DNA of 11,972 nucleotides from Solirubrobacterales bacterium (GCA_016215085.1 JACRMD010000074.1:1-11972), one strand, 5' to 3'. Positions 1-7,124 are shown, counted from the stretch's first letter. The notes: generated from the sequence alone by a model not told the origin. Made by a program: numbers and translations.

Positions 1-677
1 CCGGTGAGCGCGTCGGCGCCCGGCCCGCCCCTCAGGGTCCGGGTGGCGCCGCCCGCGACGAGCACGTCGTCGCCCGCGCCGCCGAGCAGCGCCTCGACGT
101 CGGCCGCGACGTCGTCGCCCTCGCCGGCAGTGCCGTCCCCGGCCGCGCCGTCGGCGCTCACGACGACCGCCGAGGTCCGGGCCGTGTAGTCCACGGTGTC
201 GGCCCCGCCGCCGCCGGCCACGGCGTCCGCGCCCGGGCCGGCCACCACCAGGTCGTCGCCCCCGCCGCCCGACAGGCGGTCGTCGCCCTCGCCGTCGACG
301 AGCACGTCGTCCCGCGAGCCGCCGGTGACGACGTCGTCGCCGGCGCCGTCCTCGATGCGCAGGGGCACGCTCGCGTACGTCGCCGACAGCGTGTCGTCGC
401 CGTCGCCGAGGGCGAGCTCGACCCGCTCGGGCCGCGGGCAGCGCACCCGCGTGCCGGTCCGCCACCAGCAGCCGCCCGACGGCGTCAGGCCCCCGGCGCC
501 CAGGACCACGTCGATGGTCGACGTCCCGGTCGAGAGCGTGAGCCTGTTGGTCTCCCCGTCGCCGGCCTGCACGCGCAGCGTGGTCCCGTCGAGCACGACG
601 GAGGCGGCCCGCGCGGAGGCGGGCGCGCACGCGCAGCAGGCGGCGAGGAGCAGCAGGACGGCGAGGCGGTGGAGCAT
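1..677 (-). CDS. Secreted RTX-like calcium-binding repeat protein (5' part; continues past the window edge)
   Basis: The reading frame starts at ATG 677 and is still open at base 1, giving 225 residues; the C-terminus is outside the window. Residues 1-24 look like a signal peptide (H3/R4, then a Leu/Ala core). They could end at a signal peptidase I site (ASARA|A), but LAAC at 11-14 also fits a lipobox. A small N-terminal domain (about 25-105) has one Cys pair (C70, C80). From about 108 there are repeated glycine/aspartate nonapeptide-like units (GAGDDVV, GEGDDRLSGGGGDDLVV, GGAGDDVLV), the Ca-binding beta-roll motif of RTX proteins. By family the protein is exported and folds on external calcium. 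Substrate and enzymatic activity, if any, are not visible. No Shine-Dalgarno is evident and a GC hairpin lies just upstream of the start. The repeat type is clear; the role is unknown. Confidence 0.85.
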   Translation of the reverse strand, partial: MLHRLAVLLLLAACCACAPASARAASVVLDGTTLRVQAGDGETNRLTLSTGTSTIDVVLGAGGLTPSGGCWWRTGTRVRCPRPERVELALGDGDDTLSATYASVPLRIEDGAGDDVVTGGSRDDVLVDGEGDDRLSGGGGDDLVVAGPGADAVAGGGGADTVDYTARTSAVVVSADGAAGDGTAGEGDDVAADVEALLGGAGDDVLVAGGATRTLRGGPGADALT

Positions 678-685
678 GGCGGCGC

Positions 686-702
686 GGCGGCCCGAAGCCG
701 CC
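686..702 (-). other. GC-rich hairpin in the 5' leader of the RTX gene
   Basis: GGCGGC and GCCGCC form a perfect 6-bp stem with a 5-nt loop (TTCGG on the minus strand), ending 9 nt before ATG 677. In the transcript it would occupy the ribosome-binding region, where no Shine-Dalgarno is visible. It could reduce translation or act as a weak attenuator. In DNA this GC-rich such stems also occur by chance. Confidence 0.35.
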
Positions 703-737
703 ACACCGGGTCATCGACCGCGCACCCGCCGTCCGCA

Positions 738-755
738 GGCGCCCGGTCAGGCGCC
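738..755 (-). terminator. Possible terminator hairpin after the isomerase gene
   Basis: Two GGCGCC hexamers (738-743 and 750-755) separated by 6 nt can pair as a 6-bp GC stem starting 3 nt after the isomerase stop codon. CAGGCGCC is also directly repeated (736-743, 748-755). No U-tract follows, so this would be a U-less terminator or an mRNA 3'-end structure. Its position at the end of the polysaccharide gene block, before a functionally unrelated secreted protein, supports the call. Confidence 0.4.
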
Positions 756-757
756 GA

Positions 758-1819
758 TCAGCGCTCCGCGAGCTCCTGCTTGAGGCGGTCGATGACCGCG
801 ACCGGACCCGGGTCCACGCCGCGCAGGACCGCGAGGTAGACCGAGACCAGGTCGCCGAGCAGCACCAGCGAGAACGCGCGCTCGAACGCGGTCTGGCCGC
901 GCGACTGGACGCGGTGGGTCGACGCCGCCTGCTCGCGGATCAGGCCGCAGGTCAGCTCGACGCGGTCGGCGACGCGCGGGTGCGTGTCGGAGTCCTCGAG
1001 GAAGACCGCGGCGAAGCGGCCCAGCTCGGCCGCGCCGCCCCAGCCGACGAGCTCGTTGGGGTCGAGCTCGGGCAGCTCGTTCCAGAACGCCGGCACCTCG
1101 GCGTTCTCGTTGAGCTGGGTCTTCCAGCGGTAGGCGATCGGCGCCGTCACGCCGGCGCCGGAGATGACCGGGATCGTCCCGTGCAGGTCGCGGGCCAGGG
1201 TCTTGGCCTCGGAGTCGTCGGGCGCCTCGGGGCCCCACAGCGTCACGAGCTCCTCGAGGTGCTCGGCGGCGACGTCGATGTCGGAGGTGATGCGCGGGCC
1301 GGCGCCGCAGCGCGCGGCGACCTCGAGCACGGCGACGGTCATGTAGGCGACCGCGGCGCGGGGCTGCAGGCCGCCGGCGATCGGGATGACCGGCACGCCG
1401 TCGCGCCGCGCGTCCTCGGCCAGCGTGCCGCCGCTGGTGGCGACCACGCGCGTGGCGCCGAGGAACCCGGCCGCCTCGTAGCAGGCCAGCGCCTCCTCGG
1501 TGTCGCCCGAGTACGAGGCGACGAGCACGGTGGTGTCGGGCGTCGTCCAGCCGGGCAGGCCGTAGGCGCGCGAGGAGAGGATCGGCCGCGAGGCCGTGTC
1601 GCCGAGGATGACGCGCGCCAGCGCGCCGCCGATCGCCGAGCCGCCCATGCCCGCGACGACCATGCCCGCCGGGCTGTCCCAGTCCTCCAGCTGCGCCGAC
1701 TCGACCTTCCAGACGGCGTCGCGGAGGTGCTCGGGGATGGCGAGCACGTCGGTCAGCTGGTCGGTGGAGTCGACGCGGGCGATCCCGTCCCGGTCGAGCT
1801 CGGCGTTCGTCGTCGTCAC
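758..1819 (-). CDS. Bifunctional phosphoglucose/phosphomannose isomerase (SIS-domain family)
   Basis: This 353-residue protein would interconvert fructose-6-phosphate with glucose-6-phosphate and mannose-6-phosphate, feeding NDP-sugar synthesis in the cytosol. It has the family's usual length and two SIS modules. Visible motifs are MGGSAIGG (58-65), ASYSGDTEEA (101-110) for phosphosugar binding, LNENAEVPAFW (236-246) with the expected base Glu238, and the C-terminal IDRLKQEL with the expected catalytic Lys347. In this family a His follows the catalytic Glu by about 16 residues (HNE); here that position is Pro254 (LDPNE), one base away from a His codon, so ring-opening activity is questionable. 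The start is GTG 1819, with GAGGGAG at 1827-1833 seven bases upstream, 17 bases after the nucleotidyltransferase stop. It is the last gene of the polysaccharide block. Identity is secure; catalytic competence is not. Confidence 0.9.
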   Translation of the reverse strand: MTTTNAELDRDGIARVDSTDQLTDVLAIPEHLRDAVWKVESAQLEDWDSPAGMVVAGMGGSAIGGALARVILGDTASRPILSSRAYGLPGWTTPDTTVLVASYSGDTEEALACYEAAGFLGATRVVATSGGTLAEDARRDGVPVIPIAGGLQPRAAVAYMTVAVLEVAARCGAGPRITSDIDVAAEHLEELVTLWGPEAPDDSEAKTLARDLHGTIPVISGAGVTAPIAYRWKTQLNENAEVPAFWNELPELDPNELVGWGGAAELGRFAAVFLEDSDTHPRVADRVELTCGLIREQAASTHRVQSRGQTAFERAFSLVLLGDLVSVYLAVLRGVDPGPVAVIDRLKQELAER

Positions 1820-1826
1820 TGCGCAG

Positions 1827-1833
1827 CTCCCTC
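1827..1833 (-). promoter_or_regulatory. Shine-Dalgarno of the isomerase gene
   Basis: GAGGGAG on the minus strand lies 7 nt before GTG 1819. It fixes the GTG start, which also begins the conserved-length product. It sits between the nucleotidyltransferase stop (1837) and this start, consistent with a polycistronic message. Confidence 0.7.
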
Positions 1834-1836
1834 GTC

Positions 1837-2872
1837 TCAGAACCTGATCGCCCCGTCCGGCAGCGCCGTGCCGGGGAACACCTTGATCCCGTGGGCGAGC
1901 ACGTTGCCCTCGCCGACCCGTACATCCTCCCCTACGACGGCCCCTCCGCGTACCACGGTGCCGTCGGCCAGCTCCGCGCCGGCCGCCACGACGCAGTCCG
2001 TGAGCTCGCAGCGGGCGCCGATCCGGGCGCCGTCGAGCACCACGGAGCGCTCCACGCGGGCGTGCGCGCCGACCCGCACCCCGCGCCCGAGGACGACCAG
2101 GCTGCCGACGTGCGCGCCCGCCTCGATCGTGCAGCCCGGGCCGACGACCGCGGGCGGCACGATGCGCCCGTCGGCGCGGACGTCGCCGTCGACCGCCAGG
2201 AAGCCGTCGCCCAGCCGCTCGAGCACCGCCGTCCTGACGTTGCCCTCGAGGATGTCGAAGGTCCCCTGCAGGTAGCGCTCGGGCGTCCCGATGTCCATCC
2301 AGTACGCCGACTCGTCGGCGGCCGAGGACCGAGCGCTCGAGCACGTAGATCCCGGCGGAGATCAGGTACTTGCGGACGCCGACGAGCTCGTCCGGCCCCG
2401 GCTTCTCGAGGAACCCGGTGACCGCGCCGCCCTCGTCGCAGAGCACGAGGCCGTAGGCGCTGGGGTCCTCCACGGGGACCAGCCCGAGCGTCCCGGTCGC
2501 GCCCGCCGCCTCGTGCGCGGCGATCTGCGCCGTCACGTCGGCGTCGGTCAGCACGTCGCCGTTGAGCATGAGGAACCGCTCCTCGAGCAGGTCCTCGCAG
2601 AACTTCAGCGCGCCGGCGGTGCCGCGCGGCTCGGGCTCGACCACGTAGCGCAGCCGGATGCCCAGCGACGAGCCGTCGCCCAGCGCCGCCTCGACCTTGG
2701 TCGGCTCGAAGCCGCAGGCCAGGATGACGTCGTCGACGCCGTGGCCGCGCAGCCACTCGAGCATGTACACCAGGAACGGCCGGTCGACCAGCGTGATGAC
2801 CGGCTTGGGCTGGCGGGAGGTCAGCGGCCGTAGGCGCGTCCCCTCCCCGCCGACGAGGATGACGGCCTGCAT
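1837..2872 (-). pseudogene. Sugar-1-phosphate nucleotidyltransferase (GDP-mannose pyrophosphorylase-like) with internal out-of-frame deletion
   Basis: An intact version would activate a sugar-1-phosphate with NTP to give an NDP-sugar, most likely GDP-mannose given the neighbouring phosphomannose isomerase. The N-terminal part (ATG 2872 to about 2323, 184 residues) has the nucleotide-binding signature LVGGEGTRLRPLT (6-18), PKP (22-24), LNGDVLTDAD (103-112) and FLEKP. The C-terminal part is in another frame (about 2319-1837). It starts near ADESAYWMDIGTPERYLQGT and continues as a left-handed beta-helix of hexapeptide-like repeats (VVGPGCTIEAGAHVG and similar). Between SVLG and ADESAYWMD about 26 residues found in relatives (the LIPPxxxxSIEREVFP region) are absent, and the join shifts frame; the lost length must be 2 modulo 3, around 77-83 nt. 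The start lies 8 nt after the dehydrogenase stop. As given it cannot make a whole enzyme. True deletion and assembly error cannot be told apart here. Confidence 0.8.
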
Positions 2873-2880
2873 CCCCACGC

Positions 2881-4075
2881 TCAGCGGCGGCCGACGCCCT
2901 CGTACGTCAGCCCGGCGGCGCGGACCGCCTCGGGGTCGAGCGCGTTGCGGCCGTCGATGAGCAGGTCGCCCTTCATCGCGCCGGCGATCGCGCTCCAGTC
3001 CAGCCCCTTGAACTCGTCCCACTCGGTGACGAGCACGACCGCGTCGGCGTCGCGGGCCACCTCGATCGGCCCGTCCCCGAACTCGACGCCCGTGATGAGC
3101 TTGCGGGCCTCCTCCTCGGCGATCGGGTCGTAGGCCGTGACGTGGGCGCCGGCGGCCTGCAGCCGCGCGCTGAGCACGAGCGAGGTCGCCTCGCGCATGT
3201 CGTCGGTGTTGGGCTTGAAGGCCAGCCCGAGCAGGCCGATCTTGCGGCCGACGAGCGAGCCGAGGTGCTTGTGGAGCTTGCCGACGACGCGGCGCTTCTG
3301 CAGCTCGTTGACCTCGATGACCGAGTTCAGCAGCTGGAAGTGGTAGCCGGTGTTGCCCGCCAGCTGCTTGAGCGCCTGGACGTCCTTGGGGAAGCACGAG
3401 CCGCCGAAGCCGAGGCCGGCCTGCAGGAACTTCGGGCCGATCCGGTCGTCGAGCCCCATGCCCTTGGCGACCTCGACGACGTCCGCGCCGGTCTCCTCGC
3501 ACACGTTGGCGATCTAGCAGCGGGCGGTACAGCTCGACGACCGCGTCGCCGGCCCAGTCGCCGTCGTCGCCCACGACCACCCGGTCGGGCTTGAGGAAGT
3601 CCGCGACCGCCGAGCCCTCCTTGAGGAACTCGGGGCACGAGACGTAGCGGAACTGGTCCTTGCCCTGCTTGGCGAACTCGCGCTTGATCGCCTCGCCGGT
3701 GCCGGCCGGCACCGTGGACTTCATGACCAGCGCGTGGTGGTCGGAGACGGGCATCGCGTCGACGACCGCGTGGACCGCGCTGAGGTCGGCGTCGCCCGAG
3801 TAGGTGGGCGGCGTGCCGACCGCCACGAACAGCAGGCGCGCGTGGTCCAGCGCCTGGGTGATGTCCGTGGAGAAGTGCATGCGCTCGCGGTTGCGGGCGA
3901 TGAGGTCCTCGAGGCCCGGCTCGTAGATCGGGACATCGCCGCGCTCCAGGCGCGCGACCTTGTCCGCGTCGATGTCGATGCACCAGACGTCGTTGCCGAG
4001 CTCGGCGAAGCCCGCAGCCGTGACCAGGCCGACGTAGCCGGTGCCGATGACGCCGATGGGCTCGCGCTCTGCCAT
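2881..4075 (-). pseudogene. ugd: UDP-glucose 6-dehydrogenase with internal out-of-frame deletion
   Basis: An intact enzyme oxidises UDP-glucose to UDP-glucuronate with 2 NAD+ for uronic-acid-containing surface polymers. The N-terminal part (ATG 4075 to about 3512, 188 residues) shows the Rossmann motif IGVIGTGYVGLVTA, VAVGTPP, the KSTVPAGTG loop and CPEFLKEGSA with its conserved Glu residues. The C-terminal part (about 3513-2881, 210 residues) is in a different frame. It has IANVCEETGAD, the catalytic-Cys motif GFGGSCFPKD, GLAFKPNTDDMRE and IDGRN. Between ELYRPLL and IANVCE about 30 residues are missing compared with TuaD-type enzymes, including the AEMIKYAANAFLATKISF segment that carries the catalytic Lys and Asn. 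The lost length must be 2 modulo 3 (about 92 nt). The join creates a CTAG at 3514-3517, a stop in the C-terminal frame. Inactive as given; deletion or misassembly. Confidence 0.87.
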
Positions 4076-4085
4076 AGGCCGCGGG

Positions 4086-4091
4086 AGGCTA
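4086..4091 (-). promoter_or_regulatory. Possible -10 element before the dehydrogenase gene
   Basis: TAGCCT on the minus strand fits the actinobacterial -10 consensus TANNNT and ends 10 nt before ATG 4075, in the 45-bp gap after the second LCP gene. No Shine-Dalgarno is visible at this start, so a nearly leaderless internal promoter is possible. No convincing -35 is seen and the motif is short, so confidence is low. Confidence 0.3.
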
Positions 4092-4120
4092 GCGAAGCGG
4101 ACTGGCGGTCGGTCGCGTCG

Positions 4121-5620
4121 TCAGCCGACCCGCGACACCGACCGCGCGAGCGCCAGCATGCGCCGGTTGGAGATCGTCTGCAGGAGCGTGTTGGAGATCC
4201 AGTAGACGGCCTTCGGGGTGCGCCAGGCGACGGCCCGCAGCCGGTCGCCGTCGAAGAACAGCTCGTACGTGCGCCCGCCCATCCGCCGGCGCTCGCTCGG
4301 GTTGTCCAGGATCGGCGGCGCCTTCCAGGTCGTGCCCTGCAGGCCGTAGTACTGGCCGACCTCGTCGGTCTTCACGACGATGCGGTACGCGCGGTAGCGG
4401 TGGCGGCCGCGGTCGAAGATGTCGTAGGTCCGCGAGTGGTCGGGGAGCAGGCCCGAGCCGTCGATGATCGCCTTCGGGAAGTAGACCGGGAAGCCGGCCT
4501 TCAGGCCCAGGCGCACCGCGAGGTCCTCCGCCGGGCGCGGGTCGAGGTGCATGCCCGAGGGCAGCGTCGCGCGGGCCTTCTTGGACCGCTTGGGCTTGCG
4601 GGCCTCCTTGACCGCCTCCTTCTTCTCCTTGCCGCGGGCGCCGGGGGAGGCCTTGGCGTTCATGAAGCGGTCGACCGCCCGCCGCAGCCGCTCGGGCGAG
4701 ACCTCGACGAAGTCGCCGGTGATCTCGCCCGGGAACTTGACCTCCTGGACCGGCTTCTGCGCCGACTCCGCGGCCAGCTTCAGCAACCGCAGGATCGCGG
4801 CGGTGCCGCGGATGTCGGTCTGCGTGTAGCGGGCGAAGATCCGCAGCAGCTCCTTGCGGTCGCCGAGGACCCTGGAGACGCCGATCTGCTCCTTGGCCTG
4901 GCGCAGGAAGTCCTGCTGGCGCGCGGCGCGCACGAGGTCGGAGTCGAAGTGGCGGTAGCGGACGAAGTCCAGCGCGTCCTGGCCGCAGAGTCGCTGGTAG
5001 CCGGACTTGACGTCGATCGTCGCGTAGTTCCCGCCGCCGCCGTAGGGCGGGTTGTTGTCGTTGAAGTACCGGCGGTCGACGTCGGTGAAGACGCAGCCCA
5101 GCCGGTTGACCGCGCGGCGGAAGCCGCCGAAGTTCACGTTGACGACGTGGTGGATCGGGATGCCGAGCAGGTTGCGCACCGTGCGCACCGTGAGCTTGGG
5201 CCCGCCGATCGCGTACGCGGCGTTGATCTTGTCCGAGCCGTGGCCCGGGATGTCGACCTTGAGGTCGCGCGGCAGCGACATCACCGCGGTGGCGCCCTTG
5301 GACGGGTCCAGCCGCGCGAGGATGATCGTGTCCGAGCGGACCGGGTTCTTCTCCTTGATGTCGGCGAAGCGGCGGTCGGAGCCCAGCAGCAGGATCGTCT
5401 GCGGGCCGCCGGGGTCGACGTCGTCCAGCGCGCCCTTGATGCCCGGGATCGGCACCGACTCGTTGTCGAAGATCTGCGCCGCGCCCTTGACCTCGAGCAG
5501 CGCCGCCGTCGAGACCGTCGCCGCCGTCGCGCATACGACGACCAGCGCCGCGAGCAGCGCGCGCTTCAGGAGGCCCCGGCCGAGCCGGGGCGGTGCGTCT
5601 TCGGGTTGGAAGGTCGTCAC
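4121..5620 (-). CDS. LytR-CpsA-Psr (LCP) family cell-wall polymer ligase, second of a tandem pair
   Basis: LCP proteins transfer undecaprenyl-phosphate-linked glycopolymers to peptidoglycan on the outer face of the membrane. This 499-residue protein has a short cytoplasmic N-terminus, one membrane segment (about 18-43) and an LCP domain (about 74-245). Visible conserved elements are LLLGSDRR (77-84), RSDT (95-98), SLPRDLKVDIPGHGSDKINA (115-134) and DFVRYRHFDSDLVRAARQQD (218-237), which hold the conserved Arg/Asp residues that bind phosphate, Mg2+ and polyprenyl. A Lys/Arg-rich stretch (about 328-351) leads to a C-terminal domain (about 355-499) of unknown role, shared with the upstream paralog (GFPVYFP, GQYYGLQGTTW, AVYWISN). 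GTG 5620 follows the upstream stop by 1 nt, indicating translational coupling; no separate Shine-Dalgarno is seen. The polymer it attaches is not known. 'LytR transcriptional regulator' labels for this family are outdated. Confidence 0.92.
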   Translation of the reverse strand: MTTFQPEDAPPRLGRGLLKRALLAALVVVCATAATVSTAALLEVKGAAQIFDNESVPIPGIKGALDDVDPGGPQTILLLGSDRRFADIKEKNPVRSDTIILARLDPSKGATAVMSLPRDLKVDIPGHGSDKINAAYAIGGPKLTVRTVRNLLGIPIHHVVNVNFGGFRRAVNRLGCVFTDVDRRYFNDNNPPYGGGGNYATIDVKSGYQRLCGQDALDFVRYRHFDSDLVRAARQQDFLRQAKEQIGVSRVLGDRKELLRIFARYTQTDIRGTAAILRLLKLAAESAQKPVQEVKFPGEITGDFVEVSPERLRRAVDRFMNAKASPGARGKEKKEAVKEARKPKRSKKARATLPSGMHLDPRPAEDLAVRLGLKAGFPVYFPKAIIDGSGLLPDHSRTYDIFDRGRHRYRAYRIVVKTDEVGQYYGLQGTTWKAPPILDNPSERRRMGGRTYELFFDGDRLRAVAWRTPKAVYWISNTLLQTISNRRMLALARSVSRVG

Positions 5621-5621
5621 G

Positions 5622-7106
5622 TCAGGGGCGGAAGCGGACCAGCGAGCCTGCGATGCCCGTCATCTGGGCGTTCGTCAGGCTCAGGCTCAGGCTGTTGGAC
5701 ACCCAGTAGACGGCATCCTTGCGCTTCCAGGCGACGTACCGCAGGCGCTTGCCGTCGCGGTACAGCAGGAGGGTACGGCCTCGCACCTTCGTGCGCCCCG
5801 TCGGGTGCGCCAGCGCCGGCGGCGTCCTCCAGGTCGTCCCCTGGATGCCGTAGTACTGGCCCTCGAGCTCGTTCTCCACCACGACGAGGCGGTACGCGCG
5901 GTGCTTGCCGCCGGCGCGGTCGCGGATCGTGTACGCCCGCGGCGAGGGCCGGATCGTCGTGTAGTAGCCCTCGGGCGAGAGCCTGGCGGGGAAGTAGACC
6001 GGGAAGCCGAGGTTCTTGCGGGCGACCATGGGGGCGACGAGGTCCTCGCCCTTGCGGCGCGCGTCGCGCAGGCGCACGGTCGCCGTCGCGCCCTTCTTGG
6101 CCTTGCGCGTCAGCGGCCGCGCCTTGCGAGGCTGCGCCGGCGGCGTGGCGTGCAGGAAGCGCCAGCGGGTCTTGCGGATGCCCTCGTCGGTGGCCACGAC
6201 GAACTGGCCCGTCTCGGGGTCGCCCGCGAACTCGGCGGGGAACGGGATCTGCCGGACCGGGTGGCCCGCCGAGAAGATGCCGAGCTTGAGCAGCTTGATG
6301 AGCTCGCCGGAGTCCTGCAGGCCGCGGTCGACCTGCGTGGCCTCCGAGAAGATGTCGATGAGCCTGCCGCGGTTGTCGATGAGGCTGGAGGTCGAGATCT
6401 GGTCCTTGGCCGCGCGCAGGAAGTCCTGCTGGCGCGCGCCGCGCACGAGGTCGGAGTCGGCGTGGCGGACGCGCACGTAGTCCAGGGCCTTCTGCCCGCA
6501 CAGCCGCTGGTAGCCGGGCTGCAGGTCGATCTCCGCGTAGTGCTGGGACTGCGGCAGGCCGGCGTTGGAGTGGTAGTAGCGGCGGTCGACGTCGGTGTAG
6601 ACGCAGTCGACCGCGTCGACGGCTCGGCGGAAGCCCTTGAAGTTCGCGTTGACGATGTGGTGGATCTCGATGTCCAGCAGCGCGCTGACCGTCTTGGCGG
6701 TCAGCGCCGCGCCGCCGATCGAGTACGCGGCGTTGATCTTGTCGGTGCCGTGGCCGGGGATGTCGACCTTGAGGTCGCGCGGGATCGACAGCAGCGCGGT
6801 GACGTCCTGCTTGGAGTCCAGCCGCAGCAGCATGATCGTGTCCGACCGCGCGTCGCCCTTGGCGGCCCCGTAGCGCCGGTCGGAGCCGATGAGCATGATC
6901 GTCTGCGGCTTGCCGGGCGGCGCCTCGGGCAGCGGCTCGGGCACCTCGATCGCCGGGTTGCGCTTGATCTTCGTGACGAGGTCGTCGACGGCCATCAGGC
7001 CGGCTGTGGCGACGGCGCCCGCGGTGAGCACGACGATCGCGACCGCACCCGCCAGCGCGCGCAGGAGCATCCGCAGCCCCACGCGGGGCGGGCGGTCGTC
7101 GCTCAC
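5622..7106 (-). CDS. LytR-CpsA-Psr (LCP) family cell-wall polymer ligase, first of a tandem pair
   Basis: This 494-residue protein has the same architecture as its downstream neighbour: one membrane segment (about 12-40), an LCP domain (about 67-240), a basic linker (about 322-352) and a C-terminal domain (about 360-494). LCP hallmarks are MLIGSDRR (71-78), RSDT (87-90), SIPRDLKVDIPGHGTDKINA (107-126) and DYVRVRHADSDLVRGARQQD (209-228), all with the conserved Arg/Asp intact. By family it acts outside the membrane as a phosphotransferase attaching lipid-linked glycopolymer to peptidoglycan. The start is GTG 7106 with GAGGG at 7117-7121 ten bases upstream; this ribosome site lies inside a palindrome. 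The gene is 13 nt after the M20 peptidase stop and 1 nt before the second LCP gene. Tandem LCPs may differ in polymer specificity, which the sequence does not settle. Confidence 0.92.
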   Translation of the reverse strand: MSDDRPPRVGLRMLLRALAGAVAIVVLTAGAVATAGLMAVDDLVTKIKRNPAIEVPEPLPEAPPGKPQTIMLIGSDRRYGAAKGDARSDTIMLLRLDSKQDVTALLSIPRDLKVDIPGHGTDKINAAYSIGGAALTAKTVSALLDIEIHHIVNANFKGFRRAVDAVDCVYTDVDRRYYHSNAGLPQSQHYAEIDLQPGYQRLCGQKALDYVRVRHADSDLVRGARQQDFLRAAKDQISTSSLIDNRGRLIDIFSEATQVDRGLQDSGELIKLLKLGIFSAGHPVRQIPFPAEFAGDPETGQFVVATDEGIRKTRWRFLHATPPAQPRKARPLTRKAKKGATATVRLRDARRKGEDLVAPMVARKNLGFPVYFPARLSPEGYYTTIRPSPRAYTIRDRAGGKHRAYRLVVVENELEGQYYGIQGTTWRTPPALAHPTGRTKVRGRTLLLYRDGKRLRYVAWKRKDAVYWVSNSLSLSLTNAQMTGIAGSLVRFRP

Positions 7107-7108
7107 GA

Positions 7109-7124
7109 CGTGAGGTCCCTCACG
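7109..7124. promoter_or_regulatory. 16-bp palindrome over the M20 stop codon and LCP ribosome-binding site
   Basis: CGTGAGG-TC-CCTCACG is a perfect inverted repeat with 7-bp arms. It spans the stop codon of the M20 gene (7120-7122) and most of the GAGGG Shine-Dalgarno of the first LCP gene. As RNA its 2-nt loop would need fraying to about a 5-bp stem, but pairing would hide the ribosome site. As DNA it could be an operator. It may also be chance. Confidence 0.35.

Noticed and set aside
1..480. Repeated CGTCGTCGCC-like units as a CRISPR or tandem DNA repeat
   Set aside because: The period follows the Gly/Asp codons of the RTX-like beta-roll in the minus frame, with irregular spacing and no unique spacers.
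2308..3520. Programmed frameshifting, an intein or an intron as the cause of the two broken genes
   Set aside because: Core residues are missing, not added, and no slippery sequence or intervening element lies at the joins.
758..4075. A single 1105-residue multifunctional enzyme fusing dehydrogenase, nucleotidyltransferase and isomerase
   Set aside because: The frame is out of phase with the C-terminal halves of the first two enzymes, which are plainly encoded in another frame; the stretches between are Arg-rich nonsense.
3734..6289. Long plus-strand open frames such as this 851-codon one, and others at 914-2275, 5052-7199 and 7261-9450
   Set aside because: They lie antisense to well-recognised genes, give Arg/Ala/Val/Asp-rich low-complexity products and contain no family motifs; they arise from G/C-biased third positions.
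4121..7106. Calling the two LCP proteins transcriptional regulators (old LytR label)
   Set aside because: They have an N-terminal membrane anchor, an extracellular LCP catalytic domain with all conserved Arg/Asp, and no DNA-binding motif.
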